Assembly (NCBI GenBank): GCA_009746045.1
Contig: RPFO01000022.1
Coordinates: forward strand, 3,704,178 to 3,768,177
Length of the DNA stretch: 64,000 nucleotides
From: Mesostigma viride
Lineage: Eukaryota; Streptophyta; Mesostigmatophyceae; Mesostigmatales; Mesostigmataceae
Direction: 5' to 3'
Shown here: one piece after another, positions 30,445 through 41,689 of the stretch
Position numbering within the stretch: the first letter of the stretch is position 1
Layout of the letters: each line of letters starts with the position of its first letter
Made by a program: the position numbers and the translations under genes
Notes under the pieces: model-generated
Told to the model about the DNA's origin: nothing
The model's database searches: none
What the model saw: the letters and a program-made list of their open reading frames with translations, nothing else

Positions 30445-32265
30445 CTAGTGGCCATCCGTCTGATAAGTGCCACGAGAGGCCAGCAGGACCTCCAGGTAGG
30501 CCTGGTAGTGGGCCACATCCTCGACATTGTCATGCCTATCTACAGTGAGGAAAACATCGGCCCACACGCCGTCAGGAAAGAGGCCCAGGAAGGCCCAGTA
30601 ATACCTATGCTGCGTGAGGACGACCTGGCCACGGGCCCAGTCCAGAAAGCCACAGGCAAAGAGGCGAAGGAAAGGCTCTACCGCGATCAAGCAAAGGGCC
30701 CGCAGGAGGAGGCGATGGTACCGGATCCGAGGGCGCATACCCGTCGGGAAGAACAGGTCCACCAGGGGCTCCACGTTGGACGGCCACAACCGGATGTGCC
30801 GAACCTCGCGGGAGCGCCACCGACGAACACACTGTCGCGACCCGAATGTCTCTAGGTAGTCGCTGGCCCGAGGAGGAGGGTGACCGCGGGAGTCTAGACC
30901 CTGGCCCGGGATAGGCGCCGGGCGACGGGCATCCCACTCAAGGATGGGCTGGAGGACCGTAGTGTACGCAGCACCCGGCACCGCAGGAAACTCTACCGTA
31001 AGGGCATCCGAAGCCATAATGCCCAGAGGCGGAGGGTAAGCCCACTGGAACCCACCGTAGGTGTCCAAGTCGTTGTGGCGCCTAGCCCAGCGATACAGAA
31101 CGCGCCGAACCAGGATCTCACCCTGGAACACCGGATCAGCTAAAATAACCATGTCGAAAGGAGGCCGATCAGTCTCAATGGGTAGGCCACGATCCCGAGG
31201 CGCCCGACACACCTGGGAGAACCCGTAGGACATGGGAGAGATGGCAAGCTCAGCAGAGGCGCGCGGCAGGTCACACTGTCGGCAGGCGAGTGCGGACATA
31301 CCATACCCGGAATGGGCGTGTCGCGCGACTCCGGCGTCGCATGCACCACAGAAGGGGCCCTGTCCCGATCACCCTGGGACAACTCCCGGAGGGAATCGGC
31401 AGCGCGGGTGGCACGAGGATCCTGACCGGTGGACCGAACAACCGCGCCAAGACCGCGAGGCCGAAGGGGCAGGGGCCGAAGCAGGGGCCGACACAGGGGC
31501 GGGAGCCGACACCGACGCAGGTGGCACTGGTACAACAGGAGGTCGCGCCGGACCCGAAGCCAGAGAGGGCCGTGACGGACCCGCCACCGCAGCGCAGGCG
31601 CGCCGGTCTCCGTTGCCGGCGCACCCTCAGGCCACATATTGAAATAGGGCCCGTAGGGACAGGCAGTCCGGCATAAGATTGGTTGCCATCCAACTCCAGT
31701 CGGGCACCGGAATCCTCTGCGGGGGACCACCCTCCCAAAGCCTGGGATGATCGCCCGTGTCGCTGAAGAAACCCCGCACTGGCTGCGATGGCGCAGCGGG
31801 TGGCCCAGAGGAGGCGACGGCGGGCACAGCCGAAGGGGCGGAAGACTCGCGGCGCGCAGAAACGTCGGTCGCAGGCACGAGGCAACCGGAGGTGTCGGAG
31901 CCGCAGCAACCGAAGGGGTAGGGGGCGCAGGCGAAACCACGGTGCCGAAACAACCGAAGGGGTAGGGGGCGCGGACACCACAGACACCCCACCTGGCGTG
32001 GCCGGAGTCTGCGCTTGGGCCGCCAGAAGGCCCCGAACGCCGTGGTCAGGGACTGGATCTGAGCCTGCATAGCCGAAACCGTCGCCGAAAGAGGATCAGG
32101 CAAACCCAAGGGGTAGGCTCCACTGCAACACGCCGGGTCGACCGTGGGGACGACGGGACGGGGAGGGAGGAGCAGACGCTGAGGAGGAGGGACGCAGCGC
32201 TCGAGGCTGAATATTCTGGAGTATAATGTACCTCGGCTGGGGCGCCCGTAGGGGCAGGACCACAA
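30445..32265 (-). CDS. Gypsy 3' accessory ORF Y (broken), function unknown
   Basis: This lies between pol and the 3' LTR on the same strand. The N-terminal part (32,265-31,627) is Pro/Ser-rich with a short coiled stretch (LSATVSAMQAQIQSLTTAFG). After shifts near 31,680 and 31,300 the frame continues to a well-ordered 284-residue C-terminal part (31,299-30,445). That part contains CRQCDLPRASAELAISP, VFQGEILVRRVLYRWARR, RYYWAFLGLFPDGVWADVF and DVAHYQAYLEVLLASRGTY. The C-terminal part lacks a signal peptide and clear membrane spans, so I do not call it an envelope protein. A long N-terminal low-complexity region, a coil and a folded C-terminus is the layout of some gag-like proteins, but no family is recognised. 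Confidence 0.5.
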
Positions 32266-32303
32266 CTGCTATCCCGCCGACTGATCAGCTATCTCCATGA
32301 ATT

Positions 32304-32743
32304 CTACGGCCCGTAGAGGTCGCAGGGGTTCTCATCTACCTCAGCATCACCCTCAGCCGGAAGCCAGGGGAACACCTCCCGTAGGCAGGTGCGGCCCACA
32401 GGGGTAGAAAGGTAGGAGAACACTCGGGAGCACTGGAGAACCGCAGCTATCTGTCCCAAGGCGGACAGCGGGAACCACACCCTAACAAACAGTGCCCGGC
32501 ATCGTCGAACCCGTGCAAAACAAGCTGGTGCGGCTCATCAGGGGAAGGGCCGTACCACGTGACCCCAAAGAGGGCCGCCCTGACTAAACCCGCATGTTGG
32601 GCCTGGAGGGCCGGCTGCACAACGCCACCCGGGTAACTGGACCGCGACACCCAGCGGCCCGGAAGGGCCTCGAAATACAGCTCAGGGTCCGGTGGGGGCG
32701 GGGACGGCAGCGAGCTCTCAGCCGGAGGGGTAGGCTCTGACAT
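32304..32743 (-). CDS. Gypsy 3' accessory ORF X (frameshifted), function unknown
   Basis: It starts at MSEPTPPAESSLPSPPPPDP (ATG at 32,743), 77 bp after the pol stop. Then PELYFEALPGRWVSRSSYPG and LVRAALFGVTWYGPSPDEPH lead to LHGFDDAG. A one-base shift there continues the sequence into ALFVRVWFPLSALGQIAAVL and a C-terminus with VFPWLPAEGDAEVDENPCDL, stop at 32,304. The product would be about 146 residues, with a Pro-rich start and a compact domain. I recognise no family. Placement between pol and ORF Y on the same strand suggests expression from the same element transcript. Confidence 0.45.
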
Positions 32744-32819
32744 GACGGCTGCGGAGGGGAGGGGACAACCAACCACCCGTCGACAGCAGACATAACATAA
32801 GAGAGGAGAAGGTCTACAA

Positions 32820-35800
32820 CTAGAGCTTATGCAGGGTTTTATACTCCTGCAGCAGGCGACTACACCCATCTAGCTCACTCTCCGTATACCAGACCTTATC
32901 TACCTCACTACGAGCATACATCCACTTCACCTTATACTGGCGCTGGGTACCGCGGCCCTTTTGATATCTCTATGGGCCACGATACCCTCTACCTCATCCT
33001 CTACCTCACCAGTATCCGGATTATGCTCTAAAGGGGCAGGGGCTAATTCTCTACCAGCGAACGTGCTCTGATGATAGAGCTTCAGCTGGCTTCTATGAAA
33101 GGTGCGAGAGTGGGTCTGCCAAGAGGTAGGAATATCTATCTCATACAGGAAATTACCTACTCTAGACAACACACGGAAGGGTCCTAAGAAGGCGGGCCTA
33201 AGTTTCACTTTCAGTTCAGCTTCGAACTTATGAGCGAAGCGGCCAACACGGGGGCCTTCTACTAAGACTAAATCTCCTATTTCTATCTCAGGTGCTCTTC
33301 TATCTAATGAGGCACGCAACCTAGCAAGGTATTTGGCCTGCGCCCTATGGTACCCTGCAATAGCGTTGTCGTGTGCATTCTTCATCTTATCTAATAACGC
33401 CTGCACACCTTCTACAGTATCCCGGGACACATCATCCTTGTCCCTTAAAGGACTAGCTAAGAGAGAGGTAGGGGTAAGAGGTTGTCTACCAGTATCTAGG
33501 AAGAAGGGCGTATAACCATGCGCAGCCTGAGGGCAGTTGTTAAGGGAAAACTCTACCAACATAGATAATCCTCCCAATCACTCCCAGAGCCATTCACATA
33601 GTGCCGCAGAGCTTCTTCCACTACCCTATTCAAACGTTCTACTAAATGAGACGAGGAGGAGTGGTAGGCAGTACCGAAGGTGACCTTGGTACCGATAGCA
33701 GCGAAGAACTGCTGCCAAAAATCAGAAGTAAATAACTTATCCTTATCACTAATAAACTGCCTACTCAAACCATGATATCTATATACGTTATTAAGGTATA
33801 GGCGTGCGCAATCGCGTGCGGTGAGTTCTAAGGGACACGGCACGAGATGACACATACGAGTAAAACGATCTACAAAAACAAGGATCTGGGCGTTACCTCT
33901 ATCATTCTTCCTAAAAGGTCCTACAAAATCCATCATAATGGAGTCCCACGGCATGATGGGATCAGGTAAGGTCCTAGGCTCTGCTATCTGTCCTACATTG
34001 TTGGGTTTCATCTCCTGGCAAGATTGACAGGTTCTAACATACTCATCTACATCCTTTAAAAGGGAAGGCCAGTAGTAAGAGCGGGCTACTAGGTCCCGTA
34101 CCCGTTTACCACCCTGATGAGCAGCTAAGTCATGCAACTCAAAGAGCAAGGAGGAGCGACAGATAGGAGGGACATACAGGCGCCATTGAGGGGGAGAATC
34201 TGCTATCTGCACATATAAAAATCCACCTACAAATTTACAAGGGTGCTTGCCTAATTGTTGGGGATGGGCAGCAATGGCAGCTAATGCTTCCGGCTCAGTG
34301 GCCGTAAATCTACTAATAAGGCGTTCAAGATCAGAGGTAGGCATCGCTACAGAGGTATCCAGAACAGGTTTAAAGAGATCTCCTACCGCCTTGCCAAAGA
34401 GAAGGGGAGGTCCTAGAGGGACTATGTTTTCATAAGACTTTCCTGACCTAGTCGCTATATGGCTAAGCGGTATAGAAATTTTATTTTTCCCCTCCCCCCC
34501 CACCGAGACCACAGGAAGGGCCTCACACGGGAGAGAGAGTCCTACGTGAGAAAGGAGATCAGGCATGCGAACAGCTGTATGAAAGAGGTAGGCATAGGAT
34601 TCATCATCAGGTAGTTCACCATACGGGGTTACACCCATAGTAGTAGGAACTAGAGTAGTATTGAGAACATCAAGGTCCTCGAAAAAGGAGTAATCTGCAC
34701 GACGGGAGAGTGCATCTGGTACTATGTTATCTACACCCTTAACATACTGAAGTTTAAAAGGGGAAAACTGTGCTAAAAACTCCATCCAGCGCGCTTGACG
34801 AGGGGTAAGGTTGGGTTGTGAGAGAAGATGGGTAAGGGGACGGTGATCCGTCTGGATAACTAATCTATAAGGATCAATCTCACAGGGTTCATTCAGACAA
34901 ACATCAAATTGAGCACCTTTAAGAAAGTGCTGCCACGCGTGGCAACAATACACCACAGCTAATAGTTCTTGCTGGTGTACGGGATAGTTACGCTCCGCAG
35001 GAAGCATTGTCCTAGAGATATACTCGATTGGCTGTAAGCCCTGACCCTGATCCTGGAGAAGGACGCCCCCTATAGCTACCTTGCTAGCATCTGTAGCTAC
35101 AACAAAGGGTTTAGTAGTATCCGGTAGGATGAGTACGGGAGGGGAGAGGAGTAGGGATTTTAGACACTGAAAAGCCGACTGACATTCACTACTCCAAACA
35201 AAGGGGATATCCTTCTTTAATAGATGATTAATAGGGCTGCTATAGTTGCGAAACGCGGGATAAAACGCCTATAGTAAGAAGCAATTCCTAGAAAACTACG
35301 TACACCTTTAACGTCGGTAGGGGTAGGCCATTCCTGAATTGACTTAGTCTTGTCAGGGTCGGTAGCAACCCCGGCATCTGACAGGACGTGCCCTAAAAAT
35401 GGGACACTCCTACCAGAGCGAACTTTAGCACGGCGCGCCCATAAAGAATTTTCAGCCATGATTTCTAATACTTTCTTTAAATCACGTAGGTGCGTTTCAA
35501 AATCAGGAGAATAAATAAGGATATCATCTAAGTAAGCTTGAGCACAAGAACGGTCATGCTCAGATAAAGAAACAGAGGAGAAGGAAGGATCCTTTAAATC
35601 AGAGGACACTTGAGGGAGGTGAGAATTTCCCATAACAGGTCTAAGCACTTCATTCATTAACATTTGGAAAGAGGCAGGAGAGTTACAGAGTCCCATAGCC
35701 GCTACTCTAAACTGGTAATGCCCAAAAGGGGTAGCAAAGGCGGTTTTGTGGCAATCCTCAGGAGCTATACGTAGTTGCCAAAAACCATCCGCACAATCTA

Positions 35801-37100
35801 GTACTGTGAAACAGGTAGAACCTTTAACCTTATTAAATATATCATCAATACGAGGTAGAGGGTATTTAGACTTCACAGTAATATCGTTTAACTTCCTATA
35901 ATCAGTAACTAGGCGAAACTTGCCATTTGGCTTAGGAACTAACAGGACACCAGCGGAGTAGGGGGAGTTACTAGGCTCTATCAATCCTGCTTCTAATAGT
36001 GATACTAAAATCTGTTTTAGTTCCTTTAATTCGGTAGGGCCCATTCTATACATCGGAGAGTGCGTAGGAACTGCACCGTCCTTGATAACTACACGGTGTA
36101 AAACAGAACGAGGAGGAGGATAAGAAGGAGTCTTTTCTTCAAATACTTTTGAGGAATCTATCACAGCCATGTATCTTACTATTTCATTTTCAGTAAATCC
36201 CACTCCTATTGTATCCACTGTATTTACATCTATATCCACACTATTATTAGTGATAGGTATCTCTTGTACTTCTAACTGAAGGAACATACATAATAGGTAT
36301 CCATATTCCTTTAGTTCAGATCGCAATTCGTCATTGGACATTAATACTTCAGGTATAGGTCTCACAGGAGGATCAACAGGTGTAGGAGGAGTAATATCTA
36401 CCAAGGATAAATTTTCTAATCTATAATGACGTTCCGGTACCCAGTAAGAGCTATCTGGAAACCAAATGACCATAGTATCATAATTAATAGTAATCTTATT
36501 ATCCTGGTGCCAATCTAATCCTAGTAATACATCAGCTGTAGTGATAGGGCCTATAGTGGCCGTCAGGTTGACCGTACGTCCTTGTATGACCAGGGGAAGG
36601 GACACCGTACCCGGGGAATGACTGGTGCGACCGTCAGCATAATGGACAGTGACAGTTTTTGTGTGAGGGGTAGGGACTAGTCCTAAACGCCTAACTAGGG
36701 CCTCGCTCACAAAGGAGCTAGCCGCACCGCTATCCACTAACACAGAGACATTCAAGAGTTCATCAGCATGCAAGAAGGGGTCTACAACAGTATGAGGGAC
36801 GGTTAAGCCACCATTCAAGAACATAAGAGGACGCACACGTAGTGGTAGGGATGATTCAGCTCCTACAGAGGTTATAAAAACAGGCAAGCAAAAATTATTA
36901 TCTGGGGTACTATCTAAGGACCTGTCCAGGTTACCCCCGGCTGACAGGCCTACTGTTCCCCCTCCCCCCCAAATCCATAGGAACGAACCCCGAAGAAGAC
37001 CCTGGCGGAAAAGCCACTGCTGGAGGGTCACGAGGGATTGAAGAGGGTGCGGGAGCCTGATTATCATAGGGGAACCCTGGGGATCCTGTCTGCACAGCAT
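32820..37100 (-). pseudogene. Gypsy pol: protease, RT, RNase H, integrase, chromodomain
   Basis: From the right: retropepsin (VLVDSGAASSFVSEALVRRL); reverse transcriptase (YPLPRIDDIFNKVKGSTCFT, CADGFWQLRIA, QAYLDDILIYSP with the catalytic YLDD); RNase H (ATDASKVAIGGVLL, TDHRPLTHLL); integrase HHCC finger (HDLAAHQGGKRVRDL ... CQSCQ); core (DFVGPFRKNDRG, FISDKDKLFTSDFWQQFF, SSHLVERLNRVVEEAL); GPY/F module (FLGPFRVLSRVGNFLYEIDI); and a C-terminal chromodomain (VEGIVAHRDIKR ... YKVKWMYARSE ... LDGCSRLLQEY). One-base shifts are needed near 35,236, 33,565 and 32,945. The 5' end overlaps gag by about 170 bp in another frame, as expected for translational frameshifting. Chromodomains direct integration of chromoviruses. 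Confidence 0.92.
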
Positions 37101-38601
37101 TCAGCCTACTAGGGGTAGCTGAAGGAATGCGTCCTGAAGTGGGACGAATAGGAGCACGCTGAGGGGTACGAGGAGGGCGAGCGTCGGGATGAGGGGGAGC
37201 ACCCGAAAGGAACTTGGGGCACTCACGTTTAAGATGACCTACTTCCTTACAATGATAGCAGGTGATATGAGAGACATCCAGAGCTGAAAGGTCAGTCACA
37301 CAAATATCTAATTCTTCTACATAGGAGTTCTCCTCCTCAGGGGTAAGGCTAATATTATTAATACGGGAACGGGTAGGAAGAGAAGGCGTGGAGAAGAAAT
37401 CTGCTACTCGTAAAAGATGCTGGCGCACATGCTTGAGGGGCAGGTCAGTAAAACGGTAGGCAGAGAACTGGCGCTTGACTTCACGCAATAAGGGTCTACT
37501 GAGGCCCTGAAGGAAGCGGGCACGTACTTCTGCACCCGACAAATCCCTAATTCGTACCATCTGGGCATCAAACTCTTTCATATATTCTTTGAAGGATTTG
37601 GTACCCTGCTGCAAGGTACCAAAGGCTAATCTATCCTGCCAATCTGCATCGGGAGGGACTAAATGGTTCTCTAAACGCTTGAACAATTCTGCTACAGAGT
37701 TTGGGTAGGCATGAGAGGCAAGAGACTCACACTGGATGAGGTTAGCAAGCTCAGGAGTAATGCAGGTAGTAAGATAATGAGGAACTAGTACAGCATCAGA
37801 GAGGCGCCACCTATTGTGGTTCTGCCAGGACTCTGTGTTCTGGGTGAGCAACATAATGAAAGTGAAAAACTGTTGAGGGGTAGACTTGACATCCAGCTTA
37901 GGAAGGTTGGCAAAGAGGGGAAGAGCAGGAGGCTTAGGGGGATTAGAAGAATCAGTTTTTCCCATAGGGCCACTATCTTCCACTGCTACATAAGCGGGAT
38001 AGAAGGAAGGGATAGGAAAAGTTTTGGGTAGGGGTCTAGAGGGAGCCACCGTTTCAGGATGGTGCCCATAGGAGAAGGGAACAGTATATTGCTCACGAAG
38101 AGAGGAGTAGGCAAAATGATCATAATTCCTATCATCTAGGGGCATGGTACTGAAATCATTATTAACTTCTAAATCAGCCACACGGGTAGGGACCTGGGCA
38201 GCCTCATAGGCCGTCTCAGGGTAGGACCAGGAAGCAGGTGGGTAAAAGGGAACTGCACTAGGGCGCCCAGAAGGGCCGACAGGGGCAGAGGTACGACCCG
38301 TGTTAATGGCAGGCATTGAAGGCACAGGGTGGGAAGGAGGCCTAGAGCATTGTTAGTGAGTGAGGACCTGCTGGAGGGGTGAGCCAAGGTTGCAGAAGGG
38401 GCAGGGGCCTGGTTCACAGCAAGAGAAGGTTCATCACTAAATCTGACTTGTGAAATACGTTGTTCATAGGTAGGTGGGGTAATTGAGGGACGACGGCGAC
38501 CACCAGCAACAGGAGAAGGAGGTGAGGTACGCAGAATACCTTGAGGGGTAAGATGGTGTACCGTTTCCAAGGAGTCCCGTCGGTTACCACGAGTATTGTT
38601 A

Positions 38602-38639
<38 letters not shown>

Positions 38640-38678
38640 GGTAGGTATAGGCGACATATCTCCACCCACTGGATCCAT
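36931..38678 (-). CDS. Gypsy gag with poly-Asn N-terminus and zinc knuckle
   Basis: Begins MDPVGGDMSPIPT followed by a 15-residue Asn run coded by an (AAT) microsatellite (about 38,600-38,640). A one-base shift near 38,340 joins this to the 464-residue main frame. That frame contains the capsid-like retrotransposon gag domain (WRLSDAVLVPHYLTTCITPE, LFKRLENHLVPPDADWQDRL, FGTLQQGTKSFKEYMKEFDA, RARFLQGLSRPLLREVKRQF) and one CCHC knuckle, CYHCKEVGHLKREC. The protein forms the particle and binds RNA. Its 3' end overlaps pol. Confidence 0.88.
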
Positions 38679-38770
38679 CTTTAATTACGTAAAGGAATAG
38701 GAATCTAGAAGAAAGCAACAAAGGAAAAAGGAAAAACCTTGAAGGTCTGAAGCAAGGAACAAAATTAAAA

Positions 38771-39163
38771 TCAATCCTTTTTAACAACAGTAATGGATAG
38801 GGAACCAAACTCCAAAGTGAGAGGAGTATCTGAAGCAGATGCAGATGCAGCCCGTTTAGGGGGAGAAGAAGGAGGGGTAGCAAAGACTAGAGCTTCTACT
38901 GGAGGACGACCATGAGGAATAGGGCGTACATGCAGGCCTAAATCTGTTTGGCTATGATCTATAAGGAACTGCTGAGCTTCTTCGAAGGACATAAATTTCT
39001 TATACCTAATTACGTTGTATACACGATTCTGAACGATCTTCCTAGCGTCGGACCAAGAAAGGAAAATGGAGGACCATTGAGGCGTAATCACTACGTAATA
39101 TTTAGCTAGACTATTATCGCTAGAAGAATGGGAAGGAGCAGTAAAAGATCGCCGCTGGCTCAT
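38771..39163 (-). CDS. Viroplasmin / RNase H1 N-terminal-like ORF preceding gag
   Basis: An intact 130-residue frame lies in the leader between the primer site and gag. Residues about 20-70 read AKYYVVITPQWSSIFLSWSD, ARKIVQNRVYNVIRYKKFMS and FEEAQQFL. This reproduces the pattern YYVVxxG..GIYxSWxEAxxxVxG..xxxYKxFxSxEEAxxFL of the small domain shared by eukaryotic RNase H1 (hybrid-binding domain) and caulimovirus viroplasmin (Pfam Cauli_VI). The usual Gly after YVV is absent. The rest is a Pro/Ala/Ser-rich tail ending in a short beta-like SLSITVVKKD. A role in binding the RNA:DNA hybrid or regulating translation of the element is inference. Confidence 0.65.
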   Translation of the reverse strand: MSQRRSFTAPSHSSSDNSLAKYYVVITPQWSSIFLSWSDARKIVQNRVYNVIRYKKFMSFEEAQQFLIDHSQTDLGLHVRPIPHGRPPVEALVFATPPSSPPKRAASASASDTPLTLEFGSLSITVVKKD

Positions 39164-39677
39164 GGTAACGCACCTGGTAGGTCTTGAGTAGTCAAATGAG
39201 GAGAACGAGGAGAAGGCGACTTATCTCGTGTGTCTGAAACCGAACCAGATTGACGACGCACGTAGGGACGAGGTTTCCAGCGCCAGGTGGTCGTAAGTAT
39301 CCGGTTTCAAGAATTCTGCGTCTGGCGATGGGTCGTCTAAATACAAAGCAGGCAAGAATGCAGAAAAAGTGTAATCTACGAGACGCTAGTCGTCTCTCTA
39401 ACGTAGAACCAAAACCATCACTGTCTACGACGGAAGCAACATTTCTCAGGAAAACAAGACGAGGAAAAGGAGCTATCTATAAAAGGATTTTCCGCTTCGA
39501 GCAGGTCTATCTTCTAGGCAGGGCGTGTCCCGAATCGGGCAGCACTACCCCCCCAGCTCGCAGGCGACCCGCCCATTACCTGTCAAGTAGGTGTCGTCTT
39601 CATTTTCCCAGCCGCGGAAGGGTTGATTCAATGACGTATGTTGCAAAGGATCGTCGTCTCGCTCTCTATCTAAACTA

Positions 39678-39689
39678 CCTCCGAGTCCA
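39678..39689 (-). promoter_or_regulatory. Putative tRNA primer binding site
   Basis: One base after the 5' LTR the minus strand reads TGGACTCGGAGG. The TGG complements a tRNA CCA end. The tRNA was not identified. Confidence 0.6.
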
Positions 39690-39690
39690 T

Positions 39691-40261
39691 TGTTACGCCG
39701 CAAGCCTCGGCCTCCACCTCTACCTCTACCTCTTCTGATGCTACCTAAACTAGTAAGGCCGCCTCTAGTTAAACCCCTAGCGAAAGACGAACGAGACGAT
39801 CCAGATCTCAATGCATTGACATATGTGCTACTGTAATATGCCATAGGCCATTTAACCAAACCCGTTTACTCCAGGAAAAGAGGAAGGAAACACAACTACA
39901 CTGCCGTGACCCAAGCCTATATGTGTTAATTCATTTAACACACGCCGAGTGACCACACACGGAGTGGAACGTGCATAAATGGTCACCAACGGTCCAACAG
40001 GCTCGGGCCGATCCAGCCCTCGCCTGCCGAGACACAGAAACACAAGCAGGTGCACAGATGCACGCCGGTCCACTACATTCTACAAAAGGATAAGGACCAC
40101 TAATAAAGTACGCGGCGCGGCGCCCAAAGGCACCCAATATACCACAGTACGGTTACGGGGACAATCATGTCCCAACTAGAACTGCACGTAACTTAAGAAC
40201 AGCCGAGGCCAAGGACCTAATTTACGTCCGTAACTACAACGAATTGTTACGCGACGTAACA
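39691..40261 (-). repeat. Gypsy 5' LTR (promoter-bearing)
   Basis: 571-bp partner of 29,499-30,070. On the minus strand it begins TGTTACGTCGCGTAACA, so the last bases of each LTR form a short inverted repeat. It should hold the element promoter; no TATA box is claimed. Confidence 0.95.
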
Positions 40262-40445
40262 GGTGGAAGACGATTGTCCAGGCTCACATGCCAGCCCCTG
40301 TGGGGAACCGGCCCCCCGCACAGGAGGAAGGGGCTCTTTGCTGTCAGAGTAGAGTAGTTAGGATTTTCTAGATTAGCTTCGTTCGGTTTCGCGGCTCCGC
40401 TCACCTCCATCCATCCAGCATGCGGGGGAATACGTGCTACATGAT
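40262..40445 (+). pseudogene. LINE ORF2 C-terminus, right half split by the gypsy element
   Basis: Starts with the duplicated GGTGG, then AAGACGATTGTCCAGGCTCA and CCAGCCCCTGTGGGGAACC, continuing the LINE broken at 29,498. It runs through the 3' untranslated region to TACGTGCTACATGATTT and joins an ORF1 fragment there, short of its hairpin. Confidence 0.8.
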
Positions 40446-40870
40446 TTCGCAAGCGGCTCGAGAAGACTAACTTCACCCTTGACGACGACTTGACCCTGCA
40501 TGGCGCAGCAACAACGGCGACGGGAGCTATATGGCCAACCTACCTCCAGCTCCGGCAGACCAAGGCGGGGCAGCCGGTGTACTCAGTTGGAAGGGGGCGG
40601 CCATCTACGTCGGCCACAAGCCCTGGCACGCGTACCCCGCGGCCCCCACGACTCCAGACGCCCCAGCCTAGGGGAATACAGGGGAATACAGCAGTAGTAG
40701 TGTAGAATAGATAGACCGTGGCCATGCACATGTACGCCTCCTACAGGCACTATACCAGCTGATTCACGAGCATTATTTAGCCATGTACATGTGTGCCTAT
40801 GGTGTGCCACACCCCAGATGATGCCTAGCTTTATTTAGTTATGCTGTGCCCACGCAGAGAGCTGCTCTCT
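40446..40870 (+). pseudogene. ORF1 C-terminal fragment with 3' region
   Basis: CGCAAGCGGCTCGAGAAGAC opens a piece with NFTLDDDLTL and the LWPTYLQLRQTKAGQPVY-like sequence, broken by a shift. Then comes the long tail (GTACATGTACGCCTCCTACA, ATGATGCCTAGCTTTATTTA). The direct joining to another LINE end makes the unit chimeric. Confidence 0.65.
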
Positions 40871-40874
40871 GCTG

Positions 40875-41217
40875 AGATTAAATTAAATTAAATTAAATTA
40901 ATTAAATTATAACATGCCTCCGTTGGGAGATCATGTAGCACATATTCCATGATGGATGGGTGGAGTGGAGGAAGCCGCGTAATCGAGCTAACCTAACTCT
41001 AAGCTATCTAGTCTAGAAAAGCCTAACTACACTACTCATCAAAACGCCTCCTCTTGGGGGGAGGGGGCTTGCCCACAGGGTCGGGCGTGGTCGGTCTGCT
41101 GACATGCCACGCTCTAGTAGCTTTTGTATAGCTATGCTGATCTTCTCCCCCCATGACAGGCTCCCCCTGGGCATAGCTTGATAGATCATGGGGATGCAGG
41201 TGCCCTAGCTGGTGCAC
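40875..41217 (-). pseudogene. LINE ORF2 C-terminus with hairpin and (TTTAA) tail
   Basis: Minus strand: a frame ending RPTTPDPVGKPPPPKRRRFD, stop at 41,032, then the short 3' untranslated part, CTCCCAACGGAGGCATG at about 40,915 and a (TTTAA) tail to 40,877. It is the fourth copy of this C-terminus in the window. Confidence 0.7.
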
Positions 41218-41460
41218 CTAGAGCAATTAAAGGTCGTTTACATTCCCCCCTTTGCAGCTAGGAAGTAGCTTAGAATGTATTATAATAGGCCATATGCCCC
41301 TTCTCAAGGGCTATGTGCTACATATACTCCCAACGGAGTTATGTTCCTAATTAATGAATTAATGATTTCCCAACCGAGTCATGTTATAAATTTTGGTGTT
41401 AGTTCTCAAACGCCTCGGCGCAAGGGGGTCTTTGGGGTGAATTATGGGGTCTCGTCCTTC
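41218..41460 (+). mobile_element. LINE/SINE 3' tails
   Basis: GTCGTTTACATTCCCCCCTT ... GAATGTATTATAATAGGCCA ... CTACATATACTCCCAACGGA then GTTATGTTCC(TAATTAATG). A second, variant CCCAACCGAGTCATGTT follows. A stretch with no gene leads to the next ORF1 fragment. Confidence 0.6.
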
Positions 41461-41689
41461 GGCTGATGAGATTAGCATAATAAGTACTCCCGGTGGCATG
41501 CCCATGCACATGACACGCAAGTACTTCCTTACTTTTCTGAGCAGTGGCCACAGTTGTCACTAGAAACACAGTTGTCATCACCTAATGTAATCAAAATACG
41601 AACCGGCCCGGAACATGGCCGGGAGACGATCAAGTAAACCCTCATAACATCATACATTCCACACAGCTCTCTGCCTATGCATGCCATGC

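Larger units (their letters stand above)
29499..40261 (-). mobile_element. Full-length Ty3/gypsy chromovirus-like LTR retrotransposon
   Basis: A 10.76-kb element is bounded by LTRs of 572 and 571 bp that begin TGTTACG and end CGTAACA, with a 5-bp target duplication GGTGG at 29,494-29,498 and 40,262-40,266. By eye the LTRs differ at about five bases and two small indels (98-99 percent identity), so insertion is recent. Order on the minus strand: 5' LTR, primer site, a viroplasmin-like ORF, gag, pol (protease, reverse transcriptase, RNase H, integrase, chromodomain), two additional ORFs, polypurine tract, 3' LTR. Several one-base frame breaks occur in gag, pol and the 3' ORFs. They are either early decay or base-level errors in the sequence. 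Confidence 0.95.

Noticed and set aside
30445-31299. Envelope gene of an errantivirus-like element.
   Set aside because: No signal peptide, fusion peptide, furin site or clear membrane anchor is visible; kept as an accessory ORF of unknown function.
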